64,000 nucleotides of DNA, from NCBI GenBank assembly GCA_963701815.1, contig CAVPBN010000039.1:100740-164739 (forward strand). Direction: 5' to 3'. The position numbers and the translations under genes are program-made. This DNA is from AP-15 sp963701815 (GTDB taxonomy: Bacteria; Pseudomonadota; Alphaproteobacteria; ATCC43930; CGMCC-115725). Position 1 is the first letter of the stretch. Each line of letters starts with the position of its first letter. This document shows, in pieces, positions 37,707-46,077 of the stretch. Under the pieces are notes generated by a model, which was not told the origin of the DNA, did no database searches, and worked only from the letters and a program-made list of their open reading frames with translations.

Positions 37707-38363
37707 ATGATGGCGAATAGCGGAAGGCGGCAGATCGTGCTCGCCGTGATAGCGGCGACCAGCCTGCTTGTTGCGGGGGTGCTCGCCTATGACATCGTGC
37801 GGCGGGCATCAACACCGGCAACGCAGGTTGCCGGCGCGACCCCGACCACGGGTTCCAACAGCACCGACAGTTGGGCAAACCCACTTGCGGTCTCGGTGTT
37901 CGAGCAACCGCGTCCGGTGCCCGATATACGGTTCCAAGACGACCATCACCGCGGGCTTACGCTGGCCGATTTCCGGGGCCGGGTCGTGCTGCTGAATGTA
38001 TGGGCGACGTGGTGCGTCCCGTGCCGGCAGGAGATGCAGGCCCTTGACCGGCTCCAAGCCCGGCTCGGCGGTGACGATTTCGCCGTTGTCGCGCTCTCCA
38101 TCGACCGCAGGGGCGTCGATGCGGTGCGCGATTTCTACCGAGAGATCGGCGTCCAGAAGCTCGCCGTCTATCTTGACCCCTCGGCTATTGGGTCGCGCGA
38201 CCTTGCCGTTGAAGGCGTGCCGACCACGTTGGTGATCGACCGGCAGGGCGGCGAGGTCGTCCGCAAAATGGGCGCTGCCGAGTGGGACGGCCCCCAGGTG
38301 GTATCGCTGATCCAGCGGACAATAAGCGGGCAATCGATCATCACGAAGAGCGAGGCGCGATGA
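37707..38363 (+). CDS. TlpA/ResA-like membrane-anchored thioredoxin
   Basis: A 218-residue protein with an N-terminal membrane anchor (IVLAVIAATSLLVAGVLAYDIV) and a periplasmic thioredoxin fold with active site WATWCVPCRQEM. The cis-Pro region is GVPTTLVIDRQG. It probably reduces or oxidises thiols for cytochrome c or copper-site assembly. Its stop overlaps the ccdA start (ATGA), and CcdA-type proteins supply electrons to such thioredoxins, so the pairing is functional. Confidence 0.88.
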   Translation: MMANSGRRQIVLAVIAATSLLVAGVLAYDIVRRASTPATQVAGATPTTGSNSTDSWANPLAVSVFEQPRPVPDIRFQDDHHRGLTLADFRGRVVLLNVWATWCVPCRQEMQALDRLQARLGGDDFAVVALSIDRRGVDAVRDFYREIGVQKLAVYLDPSAIGSRDLAVEGVPTTLVIDRQGGEVVRKMGAAEWDGPQVVSLIQRTISGQSIITKSEAR

Positions 38364-39136
38364 GCAGCATGTCCGGCATCGGCCTGCTGCTGACGAGCTT
38401 GGGCGGGGGTGTGATCTTGTTCTTGGCGCTCTGCGTACTGCCACTGCCTCCGGACTACGTCTCGTATATTGCGGGCGACGCGCTAACGGCGAGCCGGTCA
38501 GGCCGCTCGCGGCGCTGCGCCTCGGTCTCTCCTTCGAGCTCGGCTTCTCGACCGTCTTCGTGATCCTGGGGGCGAGCGCGACAACCGTGGGTCAACTGCT
38601 CCTCTCTTATCGCCAAGAGGAAAATTTGGTCGGCGGGCCGTCATCCTGCTGCTCGGTCTGTTCATGATGGGGTTGGCGAGACTCTCCTCGCTCGAACGGA
38701 AGTTCCGCCTGCATCTGGATGTCGGCGGCGGGCGACCTGTCGCCGCGTATATCATAGGCGTCGCGTTCGCTTTCGGCTGGACGCCGTGCATCGGGCCGGT
38801 GCTCGGCGCGATCCTGACCACGAGCGCCGTCTCGAGTGCCGCAGGGCATCGCGCTCTTGGCTTTTTACTCGCTCGGGTTGGGCCTCCCGTTCCTGGCCGC
38901 AGCCGTATTCACCGATAGTCTGATGCTGCGGCTGAGAGGTCTTCGTCGGCTTGGCCGAAACCTGCAACTCGGCGCGGGCGCAATCGTCGCCGGTATGGGT
39001 GTCGCCATGCTGACCGGCGAGTTGACCAGCTTTTCCTACTGGCTGCTCGATCCCGAGGGCAAATTCGTGCGGGTAATCGCGGGCGATGTCTCTCGCGACA
39101 AACTGGCCGAACGCCTACACCACCGGATGAACAAGA
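38360..39136 (+). pseudogene. Broken ccdA-like gene running into an SCO-like tail
   Basis: Starts MSSMSGIGLLLTSLGGG and shows CcdA landmarks (YVSYIAGDALTA, STVFVILGASATTVGQLLLSYR, AFAFGWTPCIGPVLGAILTTSAVSS, ALLAFYSLGLGLPFLAAAVFTD). They lie in different frames, with shifts near 38492, 38638 and 38848. The first conserved cysteine site reads ALCVLPLPPDYVSY. After TSFSYWLL the sequence becomes DPEGKFVRVIAGDVSRDKLAERL, which looks like the C-terminal end of an SCO/SenC copper chaperone, so the two genes appear joined by a deletion. The electron-transfer function is probably lost unless the indels are sequence errors. Confidence 0.65.
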
Positions 39137-39173
39137 CGGTCTGGCCCGCCACGTACAACAACTTCGGACTCAG

Positions 39174-39270
39174 ATGGAACTTCGCAAATCGTTGCTATCG
39201 CCGCGGTGCTCGCCATCACGACGGCGGCTGGTGTCGCGCTGACCGAGACGAGGGCCCGGCGACCATCTGA
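39174..39270 (+). pseudogene. Truncated signal-peptide fragment at the module edge
   Basis: MELRKSLL followed, one base off, by IAAVLAITTAAGVALTETR looks like the start of an exported protein that is cut off shortly before the GMC repeat begins at 39314. No domain remains. Confidence 0.3.
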
Positions 39271-39313
39271 TTGGGCAGGAACACATGCCGCAGGCGGGGG
39301 AGGGTTGGGTGGG

Positions 39314-39951
39314 ATTACGCCGCCAGCCGCTGGCGGGCCTCGGCGAGGATCATCGCCGCGCCCTTCTCGGCGATCATGATCGTCGGCGCATTGGTGTTGG
39401 TCGAGGTCACGGTCGGCATCACCGAGGCGTCGACCACGCGCAGCCCGTCGATGCCGTACACGCGCAGCCGATCGTCGACGACCGCCATCGGGTCGCGGCC
39501 CATCTTGCAGGTGCAGGTCGCGTGAAACACGGTGGACCCGGTCTGCCGGGCATAGTCGAGCAGTTCGTCGTCGCCCTGCACCGTCTCACCCGGCAGGATC
39601 TCGGCGACGAGGTAAGGCTTCAGCGCCGACGCCGCGAACACCCGCCGCGCCGCGCGCAGCCCGCCGATTGCCGCGCGGCGGTCGGTCTCTTCGGACAGGT
39701 AGCGCGGGTTGATCGCCGGCGCCATGTGCGGATCGCTCGATTTGGCCTCGACATAGCCGCGCGACAATGGCCGCATCTGCCACATGCCGCCGGTCATCCC
39801 CGGCCGCTCGTCGAGCCGGCGGATCGGTCCCGGCGCAAAGCTGGCGTTGGCGAACAGGATCTGCACGTCCGGGGTCGCCGATTCCTCCAACACCTTGACC
39901 GAAGCGCAAACCAACGAGGCGGCGTAGGTCAACAGGCCGGTGCCGGCAAAG
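39314..39951. repeat. Direct repeat flanking the copper module, right copy
   Basis: The 3' third of the intact GMC gene; near-identical to 34421-35057 in the same orientation. Confidence 0.92.
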
Positions 39952-40943
39952 ACGTAGCGCGCCAACTCGCCGACAAAAGGCAGCCCGCGCGACTTTTCGT
40001 TGGCGGTGCCGATGCCGGTCACCTCTTTGGTGACGCGGGCGAGGAAATGATCCTGCAAATTCTTGCCGACCCCGGGCAGCGCTTGCCGGACCGCGACGCC
40101 GATGCGGCCGAGATGGTCGGGATCGCCGATCCCGGAGAGCTGCAACAGGTGCGGCGAGCCGATCGCGCCGCCGGCCAGAATGATCTCCCGCGCCGCATCG
40201 ACCCGCTCGACGGCGTCGTTCCCGGTTCCGCCGCGCGAGAATTCGACGGCGACGGCCCGGTTGCCGTCGAGCACGACGCGGTGGACCAGCGCGCCGGTGA
40301 CGACGCTCAGGTTGCGGCGCTTCAGCGCCGGCCGCAGATAGGTCCGCGCCGCGCTTTGCCGCCGCCGGCCGCGGCGCGTCTGCTGTACCCAGCCGATATT
40401 GTCTCCGGCGCCCGGCCGAAGATGGTTGACGTCCGCGTGATACTCGCAGCCGATCTCGATGCCGGCCTCGATGATCTTTTGGCACAATTCGGGTTTGTCG
40501 GCGGTGCGCGAGGTCAGCAGCGGTCCGTTGTCGCCGTGGAAATCGTCGGCGCCGCTCTCCCAGCTTTCGGCCTTCTTGAAGTAGGGCAGCACGTCGTCCC
40601 AGGACCAGCCGCGATTGCCGAGCTGGCCCCAATGGTCGAAATCTTCGGGTTGGCCGCGCACATAGATCATGCCGTTGATCGAGCTCGACCCACCCAGGAC
40701 CTTGCCGCGCGGATAGAGGATGGAACGGCCGTTGACCCCGGGATCGGGCTCCGCGACGAACCCCCAGGTCAGGCTCTTGTGGTCGAGCAATTTGATGTAG
40801 CCGGCCGGCACATGGATCAGCGGATTGGTGTCGCGGCCGCCGGCTTCGAGCAGGATCACCCTATTCGCCGGGTCCGTGCTGAGCCGGTTGGCCAGGACGC
40901 AGCCGGCCGAACCGGCGCCGACAATCACATAATCCGCCTGCAT
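39315..40943 (-). CDS. GMC-family FAD oxidoreductase (intact copy)
   Basis: A 542-residue flavoprotein alcohol dehydrogenase/oxidase. GAGSAGCVLANRL binds FAD; GKVLGGSSSINGMIYVRG and the C-terminal VFHATCTCKMG and VVDASVMPTVTSTNTNAP are family motifs. Start ATG 40943 (MQADYVIVGAG) fits the family; the frame extends upstream without similarity. It is a diverged paralogue of the gene at 31267-32883, and its 3' third is duplicated at 34421-35057. Substrate is unknown. It is divergent from the PQQ-type ABC transporter genes. Confidence 0.92.
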   Translation of the reverse strand: MQADYVIVGAGSAGCVLANRLSTDPANRVILLEAGGRDTNPLIHVPAGYIKLLDHKSLTWGFVAEPDPGVNGRSILYPRGKVLGGSSSINGMIYVRGQPEDFDHWGQLGNRGWSWDDVLPYFKKAESWESGADDFHGDNGPLLTSRTADKPELCQKIIEAGIEIGCEYHADVNHLRPGAGDNIGWVQQTRRGRRRQSAARTYLRPALKRRNLSVVTGALVHRVVLDGNRAVAVEFSRGGTGNDAVERVDAAREIILAGGAIGSPHLLQLSGIGDPDHLGRIGVAVRQALPGVGKNLQDHFLARVTKEVTGIGTANEKSRGLPFVGELARYVFAGTGLLTYAASLVCASVKVLEESATPDVQILFANASFAPGPIRRLDERPGMTGGMWQMRPLSRGYVEAKSSDPHMAPAINPRYLSEETDRRAAIGGLRAARRVFAASALKPYLVAEILPGETVQGDDELLDYARQTGSTVFHATCTCKMGRDPMAVVDDRLRVYGIDGLRVVDASVMPTVTSTNTNAPTIMIAEKGAAMILAEARQRLAA

Positions 40944-41109
40944 GACCACGTCCTCCCGCGCTGTTGCGCCGCGCCCGATCCGATCGCCAACCTTACCGCG
41001 TCGGGGCACGCTGGGAAACTGCCGGCGCTCACCGACTCCGCGACGCTCGAAAGGGCGCAGCCGCGGTTTCCGGCGCCGCGGATCGCATCGCCGGGCGAAT
41101 TGAATTCCC

Positions 41110-41268
41110 AGACCGGATCGCTGCGGCAAACACGTCGCCTGCGTCGGCGGCTGCGATGCCGATCGCTATGTGTCGAATGAAAAGGACGATACGATCACGG
41201 CGGTCGACGTTGCCGGGGCCGATGTCGTCAAATCGGTCCCGGTCGGTCGATCTCCTGAGGGGTGGTGC
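41110..41268 (+). pseudogene. Remnant of a PQQ-associated YVTN beta-propeller gene
   Basis: Upstream of and in frame with the ABC ATPase, the DNA reads RYVSNEKDDTITAVDV and VVKSVPVGRSPEG, the first blade of the PQQ-dependent catabolism-associated beta-propeller proteins (TIGR03866-like). These are normally about 300 residues and encoded next to this ABC transporter. Only about 50 codons remain and no signal peptide is visible, so the gene seems to have lost nearly all its length by an internal deletion. Confidence 0.6.
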
Positions 41269-41286
41269 CGCGCCCATGAGCAAGCC

Positions 41287-42057
41287 GTGAACAACGCGCC
41301 AGCGCCCGCCCTGTCGGTCGCCGGGCTCGGACACCGGTTCGGCCGACGCCGGGTGCTGAACAACGTCAGCTTCGACATCATGCCCGGCGACTTCACCGTA
41401 TTGCTCGGGCTGAACGGCGCCGGCAAGACGACCCTGTTCTCGCTGGCGACCCGTCTCTACGCGCAGGCGGAGGGCGTGATCCAGGTTTTCGGCATGGACA
41501 TTCGCACGCACGCCTCGGAATGCCTGCGCCGGATCGGGGTGGTGTTTCAGCAACCGACGCTCGACCTCGATCTGTCGGTCGAGCAGAATCTCTTCTATCA
41601 CGCCGCGTTGCACGGCATCTCGCGCCGGCAGGCGGCGGCGCGGATCGCGGTCGAGATTCCTCGCGTCGGTCTCGCCGAGCGTCGCCACGACAAGGTGCGC
41701 CGATTGAGCGGCGGTCAGCGCCGCCGCGTCGAGATCGCGCGCGCCTTGTTGCACGAGCCGCGATTGCTGCTGCTCGACGAGCCCACCGTCGGGCTCGACA
41801 TCGCCAGCCGGCAATTCCTGCTCGATCATGTGCGCCGGCTGTGCCGCGAGCAGAGACTTGCGGCGTTGTGGGCGACCCATCTGATCGACGAGGTCGACGA
41901 GGATTCGCGCGTCGTTGTGCTGGACCAGGGCGCGGTGCTGGCGGTCGGCGACGCCGCGCAAATCATCGGCGAAAACCGCGCGGCTTCGATGCTGGCCGCG
42001 TTCGAGGCGTTGGTGCAGGCGAATGAAGGGTTGCAGCCGAGCACGGCAAGGGTATGA
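41287..42057 (+). CDS. ABC transporter ATP-binding protein, PQQ-alcohol-oxidation type
   Basis: A 256-residue ATPase with Walker A GLNGAGKTT near residue 46, signature LSGGQRRRVEIARAL, Walker B LLLLDEPTVGLD and H-loop ATHLIDEV. It most resembles the ATPase of the ABC system linked to PQQ-dependent alcohol dehydrogenases (TIGR03864-like). Start GTG 41287 is chosen because the frame upstream belongs to the propeller remnant. Its stop overlaps the permease start (ATGA). Confidence 0.85.
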   Translation: MNNAPAPALSVAGLGHRFGRRRVLNNVSFDIMPGDFTVLLGLNGAGKTTLFSLATRLYAQAEGVIQVFGMDIRTHASECLRRIGVVFQQPTLDLDLSVEQNLFYHAALHGISRRQAAARIAVEIPRVGLAERRHDKVRRLSGGQRRRVEIARALLHEPRLLLLDEPTVGLDIASRQFLLDHVRRLCREQRLAALWATHLIDEVDEDSRVVVLDQGAVLAVGDAAQIIGENRAASMLAAFEALVQANEGLQPSTARV

Positions 42058-42857
42058 GACCGATCCATTATCTGCGCTGCCTCGGCGGCATCGCGAGCCG
42101 CGAAGGGCTGCGCTTTCTGAACCAGCGCGGCCGCTTTTTCTCGGCTCTGGTGCGGCCGTTGGTCTGGCTGGCGATCTTCGCCACCGGATTTCAGTTCGTG
42201 CTCGGGGTTTCGATCATTCCACCCTACCAGACCTACATCCCGTATTCGGTCTACATCGTGCCCGGTCTGCTCGCGATGATCGTGATGTTCAACGGCATGC
42301 TGAGTTCGCTGTCGATGGTTTACGACCGCGAGATGGGGAGCATGCGGATCCTGATGGTCAGCCCGTTGCCGCGATGGTTTCTGCTGACCGGCAAATTGCT
42401 CGCCGGAGTCATCGTTTCCGTGGTGCAGGCTTACGGGTTTCTGGCGATCGCCCTCATATGGCGGATCGAGCCGCCGTGGTACGGGTATATCGCGGTGTTG
42501 CCCGCCCTGGTCTTGTCCGGGCTGATGCTGGGGGCGCTCGGGCTGCTGCTGTCTTCGGCGATCCGCCAGCTCGAAAACTTCGCCAGCGTGATGAATTTCG
42601 TTATCTTTCCGATGTTTTTCGCCTCTTCGGCGCTGTACCCGCTGTGGCGGGTCAAAGAATCGAGCCTGCTGCTCTACTACGTCTGCCGAATCAACCCGTT
42701 TACCCACGCCGTCGAACTGATCCGCTTCGCCCTTTATGGCCGGATCGAGCCGGTTTCGGCGGTCGTCCTGATCGCCGCGACCGCGATCTTTCTGTCGCTT
42801 GCGGTTTACGGCTACGACCCGGCAAAAGGGCTGATGGCACGGCGCGGCGTCGACTAA
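42054..42857 (+). CDS. ABC-2 type permease, PQQ-alcohol-oxidation type
   Basis: A 267-residue permease with about six membrane helices. IIPPYQTYIPYSVYIVPGLLAMIVMFNGM and YDREMGSMRILMVSPLPRWFLLTGKLLAG are typical of ABC-2 exporters, in particular the PedC-like permease found with PQQ-dependent alcohol oxidation. It overlaps the ATPase gene by 4 bp. The transported compound is unknown, and no PQQ dehydrogenase gene is present in the window. Confidence 0.85.
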   Translation: MRPIHYLRCLGGIASREGLRFLNQRGRFFSALVRPLVWLAIFATGFQFVLGVSIIPPYQTYIPYSVYIVPGLLAMIVMFNGMLSSLSMVYDREMGSMRILMVSPLPRWFLLTGKLLAGVIVSVVQAYGFLAIALIWRIEPPWYGYIAVLPALVLSGLMLGALGLLLSSAIRQLENFASVMNFVIFPMFFASSALYPLWRVKESSLLLYYVCRINPFTHAVELIRFALYGRIEPVSAVVLIAATAIFLSLAVYGYDPAKGLMARRGVD

Positions 42858-42885
42858 AACCGCTGCCGCCCGACTTGCGCCGCCG

Positions 42886-43293
42886 TCAGCCGGCGATGAA
42901 GCGGTCGATCTTGCGGTAGCGGAACAGCCAACTCCCGCCGTAGCGCACGATTTCGTCGAGATAGGCGCCGCCGGAGCCGATTTTCGGACCCTGCGGATCG
43001 TTCTGCATGACCATCCAGTTGGAGCGCACTCGTGCGCTGTCGCCATCGAGGACGATCGCGATGTTGGTCACCAGATGCGCCGCGCGCGGACGCGCGTCGC
43101 CGGCGCGGGTGCGCAGGCTCTGCGCCAGTTCGGCGATCGCGATCCGGCCGACCGCCTTGCCGAACGCGGTGTCCCAGGTGCCGTCCTCGGTGAACAAAGC
43201 CGCCATGTCGGCAAAACGGCCGTCATCGAGCCTAAAGCAGTACTCTGCCATCAGTTCGCGAATCGCATCCTTGTCTTCGACCGCCGTCGGCAT
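42886..43293 (-). CDS. NTF2-like / SnoaL-like protein
   Basis: A 135-residue NTF2-fold protein: AIRELMAEYCFRLDDGRFADMAALFTEDGTWDTAFG, HLVTNIAIVLDGDSARVRSNWMVMQND and WLFRYRKIDRFI. Related proteins include aromatic ring-hydroxylating dioxygenase small subunits and polyketide cyclases. ATG 43293 is chosen as the start of similarity. Function is unknown. Confidence 0.8.
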   Translation of the reverse strand: MPTAVEDKDAIRELMAEYCFRLDDGRFADMAALFTEDGTWDTAFGKAVGRIAIAELAQSLRTRAGDARPRAAHLVTNIAIVLDGDSARVRSNWMVMQNDPQGPKIGSGGAYLDEIVRYGGSWLFRYRKIDRFIAG

Positions 43294-43389
43294 GCGCCTT
43301 CTCCCCGGTTTTCGCCGCGCCAGTCTAGCACCCGTCCGGCCGCGCCGCTGCCGCAAAACCCCGGCGGCGCACGCATCCGCCTCATCGAA

Positions 43390-45177
43390 TCAGGAGGTCA
43401 GCAATTCGGCCACCCGGCACGCCAGTTCGGCCGGGGTAAAGGGCTTGCGCAGCAGCGGCACTCCGGCGCTGCCGCCATCCGCCATCGCCCCGGCATAGCC
43501 GGTAATCAGCAGCGGCTTCAGCGCGGGCCGGCGGCGCTGCGCCTGGCGGATCGTTTCCAGACCGTTCATCCCCGGCATCGCGTAATCCACCACCAGCAGA
43601 TCGATCTCGACCCGCCTTTCGAGGATGCCGAGCGCTGCCCTCGCGCCGTTTGCCGGATAGACGGTATAGCCTACCGAACCGAGGAACTCGCAGATAAAGC
43701 CGCGCACCTCCTCGTCGTCGTCGCAGACCAGGATATTGGCGGCGCCGCGCGACCGCGCCCGCGCGTGCCGACCGGTCTCGGTTGGGGCGGGCGGCGGCTG
43801 CGCGGCGATCGGCAGCCATAATTCGACCGTGGTCCCGACGCCCGGCAGGCTGCGGATCTGCACCGCGCCGCCCGATTGCGCGGCAAAGCCCTGGACCGTC
43901 GGCAATCCGAGACCGGAGCCGCTGCCGATTTCCTTGGTCGTGAAAAACGGGTCGAAGGCGCGCGCCAGGGTCTCGGCATCCATCCCGATCCCGGTATCGG
44001 CGATCGACAGGACGACATAGGCGCCCGACGCCAGTTCCGGCGGGGCATCCGAACCGATCCGGCGCGTATCGAGCCCGAGTCGGACCGAGCCGCCCGCCGG
44101 CATCGCATCGCGGGCGTTGATCGCCAGGTTGAGGATCGCGAGTTCAACCTGGTTGGCGTCGACTTGCGCCGGTGCAAGGTCGGCCGCGGCGGCGATCGTC
44201 AGCTCGACGCTCGGCCCCAGGGTCTGCCGGAGCAGCGGTTCGATGCCGGCCGCCAGCCGGCCCAGATCGACCGGCCGCGGCTCCAGGCGCTGCCGGCGGG
44301 CAAAGCCGAGCAGCCGCTGGATCAATGCCACGCCGCGCTCGGCCGCCTGCATCGCGCCGTCGAGCAGCGGTGCGACGGCAGGCTGTTCGCCGGCCTGTCG
44401 CCTTGCCCCGGCGCGTTCCTTGGCCAGAGCCAGATTGCCGATCACAACGGTCAGCAGATTATTGAAATCGTGCGCGATCCCGCCGGTCAAATGGCCGATA
44501 GCCTCGAGCTTTTGGGCCTGGCGCAGTGCCGCCTCGGTGGCGCGACGTTCGTTGATCTCGGCCTGCAGACGCAGATTGGCGGCATTCAATTCGAAGCGCA
44601 GCCGAACCGCTTCGACGAGAATTCTGTTGAGCTGCCGGCTCGCCAGCGCCAGTGCCACGACAAATACGACGATCATCGCGCCGAGCACGGCGTCGGAAGC
44701 CGAACCCTGGCTGAAAAAGCGCGCGGCCATCGGCACGCCCGCCGCAAGCAGGAAGGCGAGAAGGGTCGCCGGGTGAGTGGCGCTGACTACGATGGCTCCG
44801 GCGCACATGCCGCCGATCACGGTCGTCAGAAAGAGTTGCGCCAATTTCGGGACCATCGGGAACATCAGCGCGCCGCCGACGCCCCAGCACAGGCCGGCGC
44901 AGAGCGAGCCGCCGGCCGCCAGCGCCGACCAGAGGCCGGGGCCGAATTCCGCGCCGCCGCGGCGGTACCGCCGCCACAGCACCCAGCGCGCGGTCGTCAC
45001 CAGCAGGACCGCCCCGAGCCAGAACAACGGCCACGGCCGGGCCGCGACCGGCGTCAGCACGGCCGCGGTCAGGGCGGAATTGACGGCATTGACCCCGAGC
45101 GCAATCGGCATCTGCCGGAAAAGTGCGGCCACCTGCTCGGCATAGACGGCGTCGGCGATGTCATCGGAAGGCTTCAT
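43390..45177 (-). CDS. Hybrid sensor histidine kinase with receiver domain
   Basis: A 595-residue kinase. About five to six membrane helices (residues 25-185) form an unnamed sensor. A short coiled coil leads to HisKA with the phospho-acceptor His in GGIAHDFNNLL, an HATPase domain (NLAINARDAMPAGG, DTGIGMD, FTTKEIGSGSGLGL), and a C-terminal receiver with acceptor Asp in LLVVDYAMPGMNG and Lys in LRKPF. No dedicated response regulator is adjacent. ATG 45177 (MKPSDDIAD) is the start chosen. The signal is unknown. Confidence 0.92.
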   Translation of the reverse strand: MKPSDDIADAVYAEQVAALFRQMPIALGVNAVNSALTAAVLTPVAARPWPLFWLGAVLLVTTARWVLWRRYRRGGAEFGPGLWSALAAGGSLCAGLCWGVGGALMFPMVPKLAQLFLTTVIGGMCAGAIVVSATHPATLLAFLLAAGVPMAARFFSQGSASDAVLGAMIVVFVVALALASRQLNRILVEAVRLRFELNAANLRLQAEINERRATEAALRQAQKLEAIGHLTGGIAHDFNNLLTVVIGNLALAKERAGARRQAGEQPAVAPLLDGAMQAAERGVALIQRLLGFARRQRLEPRPVDLGRLAAGIEPLLRQTLGPSVELTIAAAADLAPAQVDANQVELAILNLAINARDAMPAGGSVRLGLDTRRIGSDAPPELASGAYVVLSIADTGIGMDAETLARAFDPFFTTKEIGSGSGLGLPTVQGFAAQSGGAVQIRSLPGVGTTVELWLPIAAQPPPAPTETGRHARARSRGAANILVCDDDEEVRGFICEFLGSVGYTVYPANGARAALGILERRVEIDLLVVDYAMPGMNGLETIRQAQRRRPALKPLLITGYAGAMADGGSAGVPLLRKPFTPAELACRVAELLTS

Positions 45178-45443
45178 TGCGCCGCCCTTCCGGCGAGGAG
45201 CGCAGAAAGTACGGGCCGCCGCGCGCATTCCATCCGAGCCGTTGCGCGTTCGGTCGCCAACTTGTCTGTTGCGTTAACGATAGCACCATCATCGATGGCA
45301 TTAAACCGCCCGCCGGCGGAGCGCGGGGAGGCCGGCGCGTCTTGCTTTAGCGGGCTGACGCCGCAGGCACGCGCCTAACCCCGTCGCTAATCCTTTGCTC
45401 GAATGCCGGCCTCGGTTAGAGTGACCTTTCTGGAGGGCTGTCG

Positions 45444-46064
45444 ATGACGATGCCGGTTACGCTGGAAATCTTTACCGATTACGTCTGACCCTGGTGCTAT
45501 CTCAGTACCGTGCGTATTGAAAAGCTGAAGCAGGCGTTTGCGATCGACACTCGGTTGGTGCATTTCCCGCTCCACCCCGAGACGCCGGTCGAGGGCCGCT
45601 CGATGGCCGAACTCTACGCCGGCCGCAACGTCGATCCCGAGGCCATGTACGCCCGGATGAAGGGGTTGATGGACGCCGAAGGGCTGCCCTATGGAAGGCG
45701 GACCCATACCTACAACAGCCGGCTCGCCCAGGAATTGGGAAAATGGGCCGACACCCAGCCGGGCGGCTGGGCGATCCACGACGCCCTCTACCAGGCCTAT
45801 TTTGTCGATGCCCGCAACATCGGCGATCCCGAAATCCTGGTCGAAATCGCGCAATCTGTCGGGCTTGCGGCCGACGAGGCGCGGGCGGTGCTGCGCGAGC
45901 GGCGCTTTCAGGCGGCGGTCGACGCCGATTGGGCGAAGTCGCACCGCTATGGGGTGACCGGGGTTCCGACCTTTGTCGCCGACCGCTACGGCGTGGTCGG
46001 CGCCCAGCCTTACGAGGCATTGGTGCAGCTGGTCGAAAAGGCCGGCGCCGCGCGACGCACCTGA
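45444..46064 (+). CDS. DsbA/FrnE-family thiol oxidoreductase, candidate selenoprotein (in-frame TGA at codon 15)
   Basis: A 206-residue DsbA-superfamily protein when TGA at 45486-45488 is read through. A GGAGG site precedes ATG 45444, which reads MTMPVTLEIFTDYV, then TGA, then PWCYLSTVRIEKL. Relatives have CPWC here, so TGA exactly replaces the first, nucleophilic Cys, giving UxxC. The remainder is intact (HPETPVEGRSMAEL, GVTGVPTFVADRYGVVGAQPYE with the cis-Pro loop). There is no other stop or frameshift. A hairpin with SECIS-like geometry follows the TGA. Alternatives are a substitution error or nonsense mutation; a start at GTG 45510 would remove the active site. Confidence 0.7.
45496..45525 (+). 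promoter_or_regulatory. SECIS-like stem-loop after the in-frame TGA
   Basis: Core stem TCAGTAC (45502-45508) pairs with GTATTGA (45514-45520), seven pairs with one G-U, closing a 5-nt loop CGTGC (45509-45513). An outer GCT/AGC pairing (45496-45498 with 45523-45525) extends it across a small internal loop. The loop starts 20 nt after the TGA and has G as its second base. Both fit the general rules for bacterial SECIS elements. Folding energy was not computed. Confidence 0.55.
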
Positions 46065-46077
46065 CCTCGCGCCGCCG

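Noticed and set aside
45493..45509. Alternative hairpin GGTGCT/AGTACC just after the in-frame TGA
   Set aside because: Its loop (ATCTC) begins only 10 nt after the TGA and lacks a G in the first positions, so it fits SECIS rules poorly; the overlapping hairpin at 45502-45520 fits better.
45510..46064. Starting the DsbA-family gene at GTG 45510
   Set aside because: This would delete the first beta-strand and the CxxC active site, while a proper RBS and ATG with family sequence exist at 45444.
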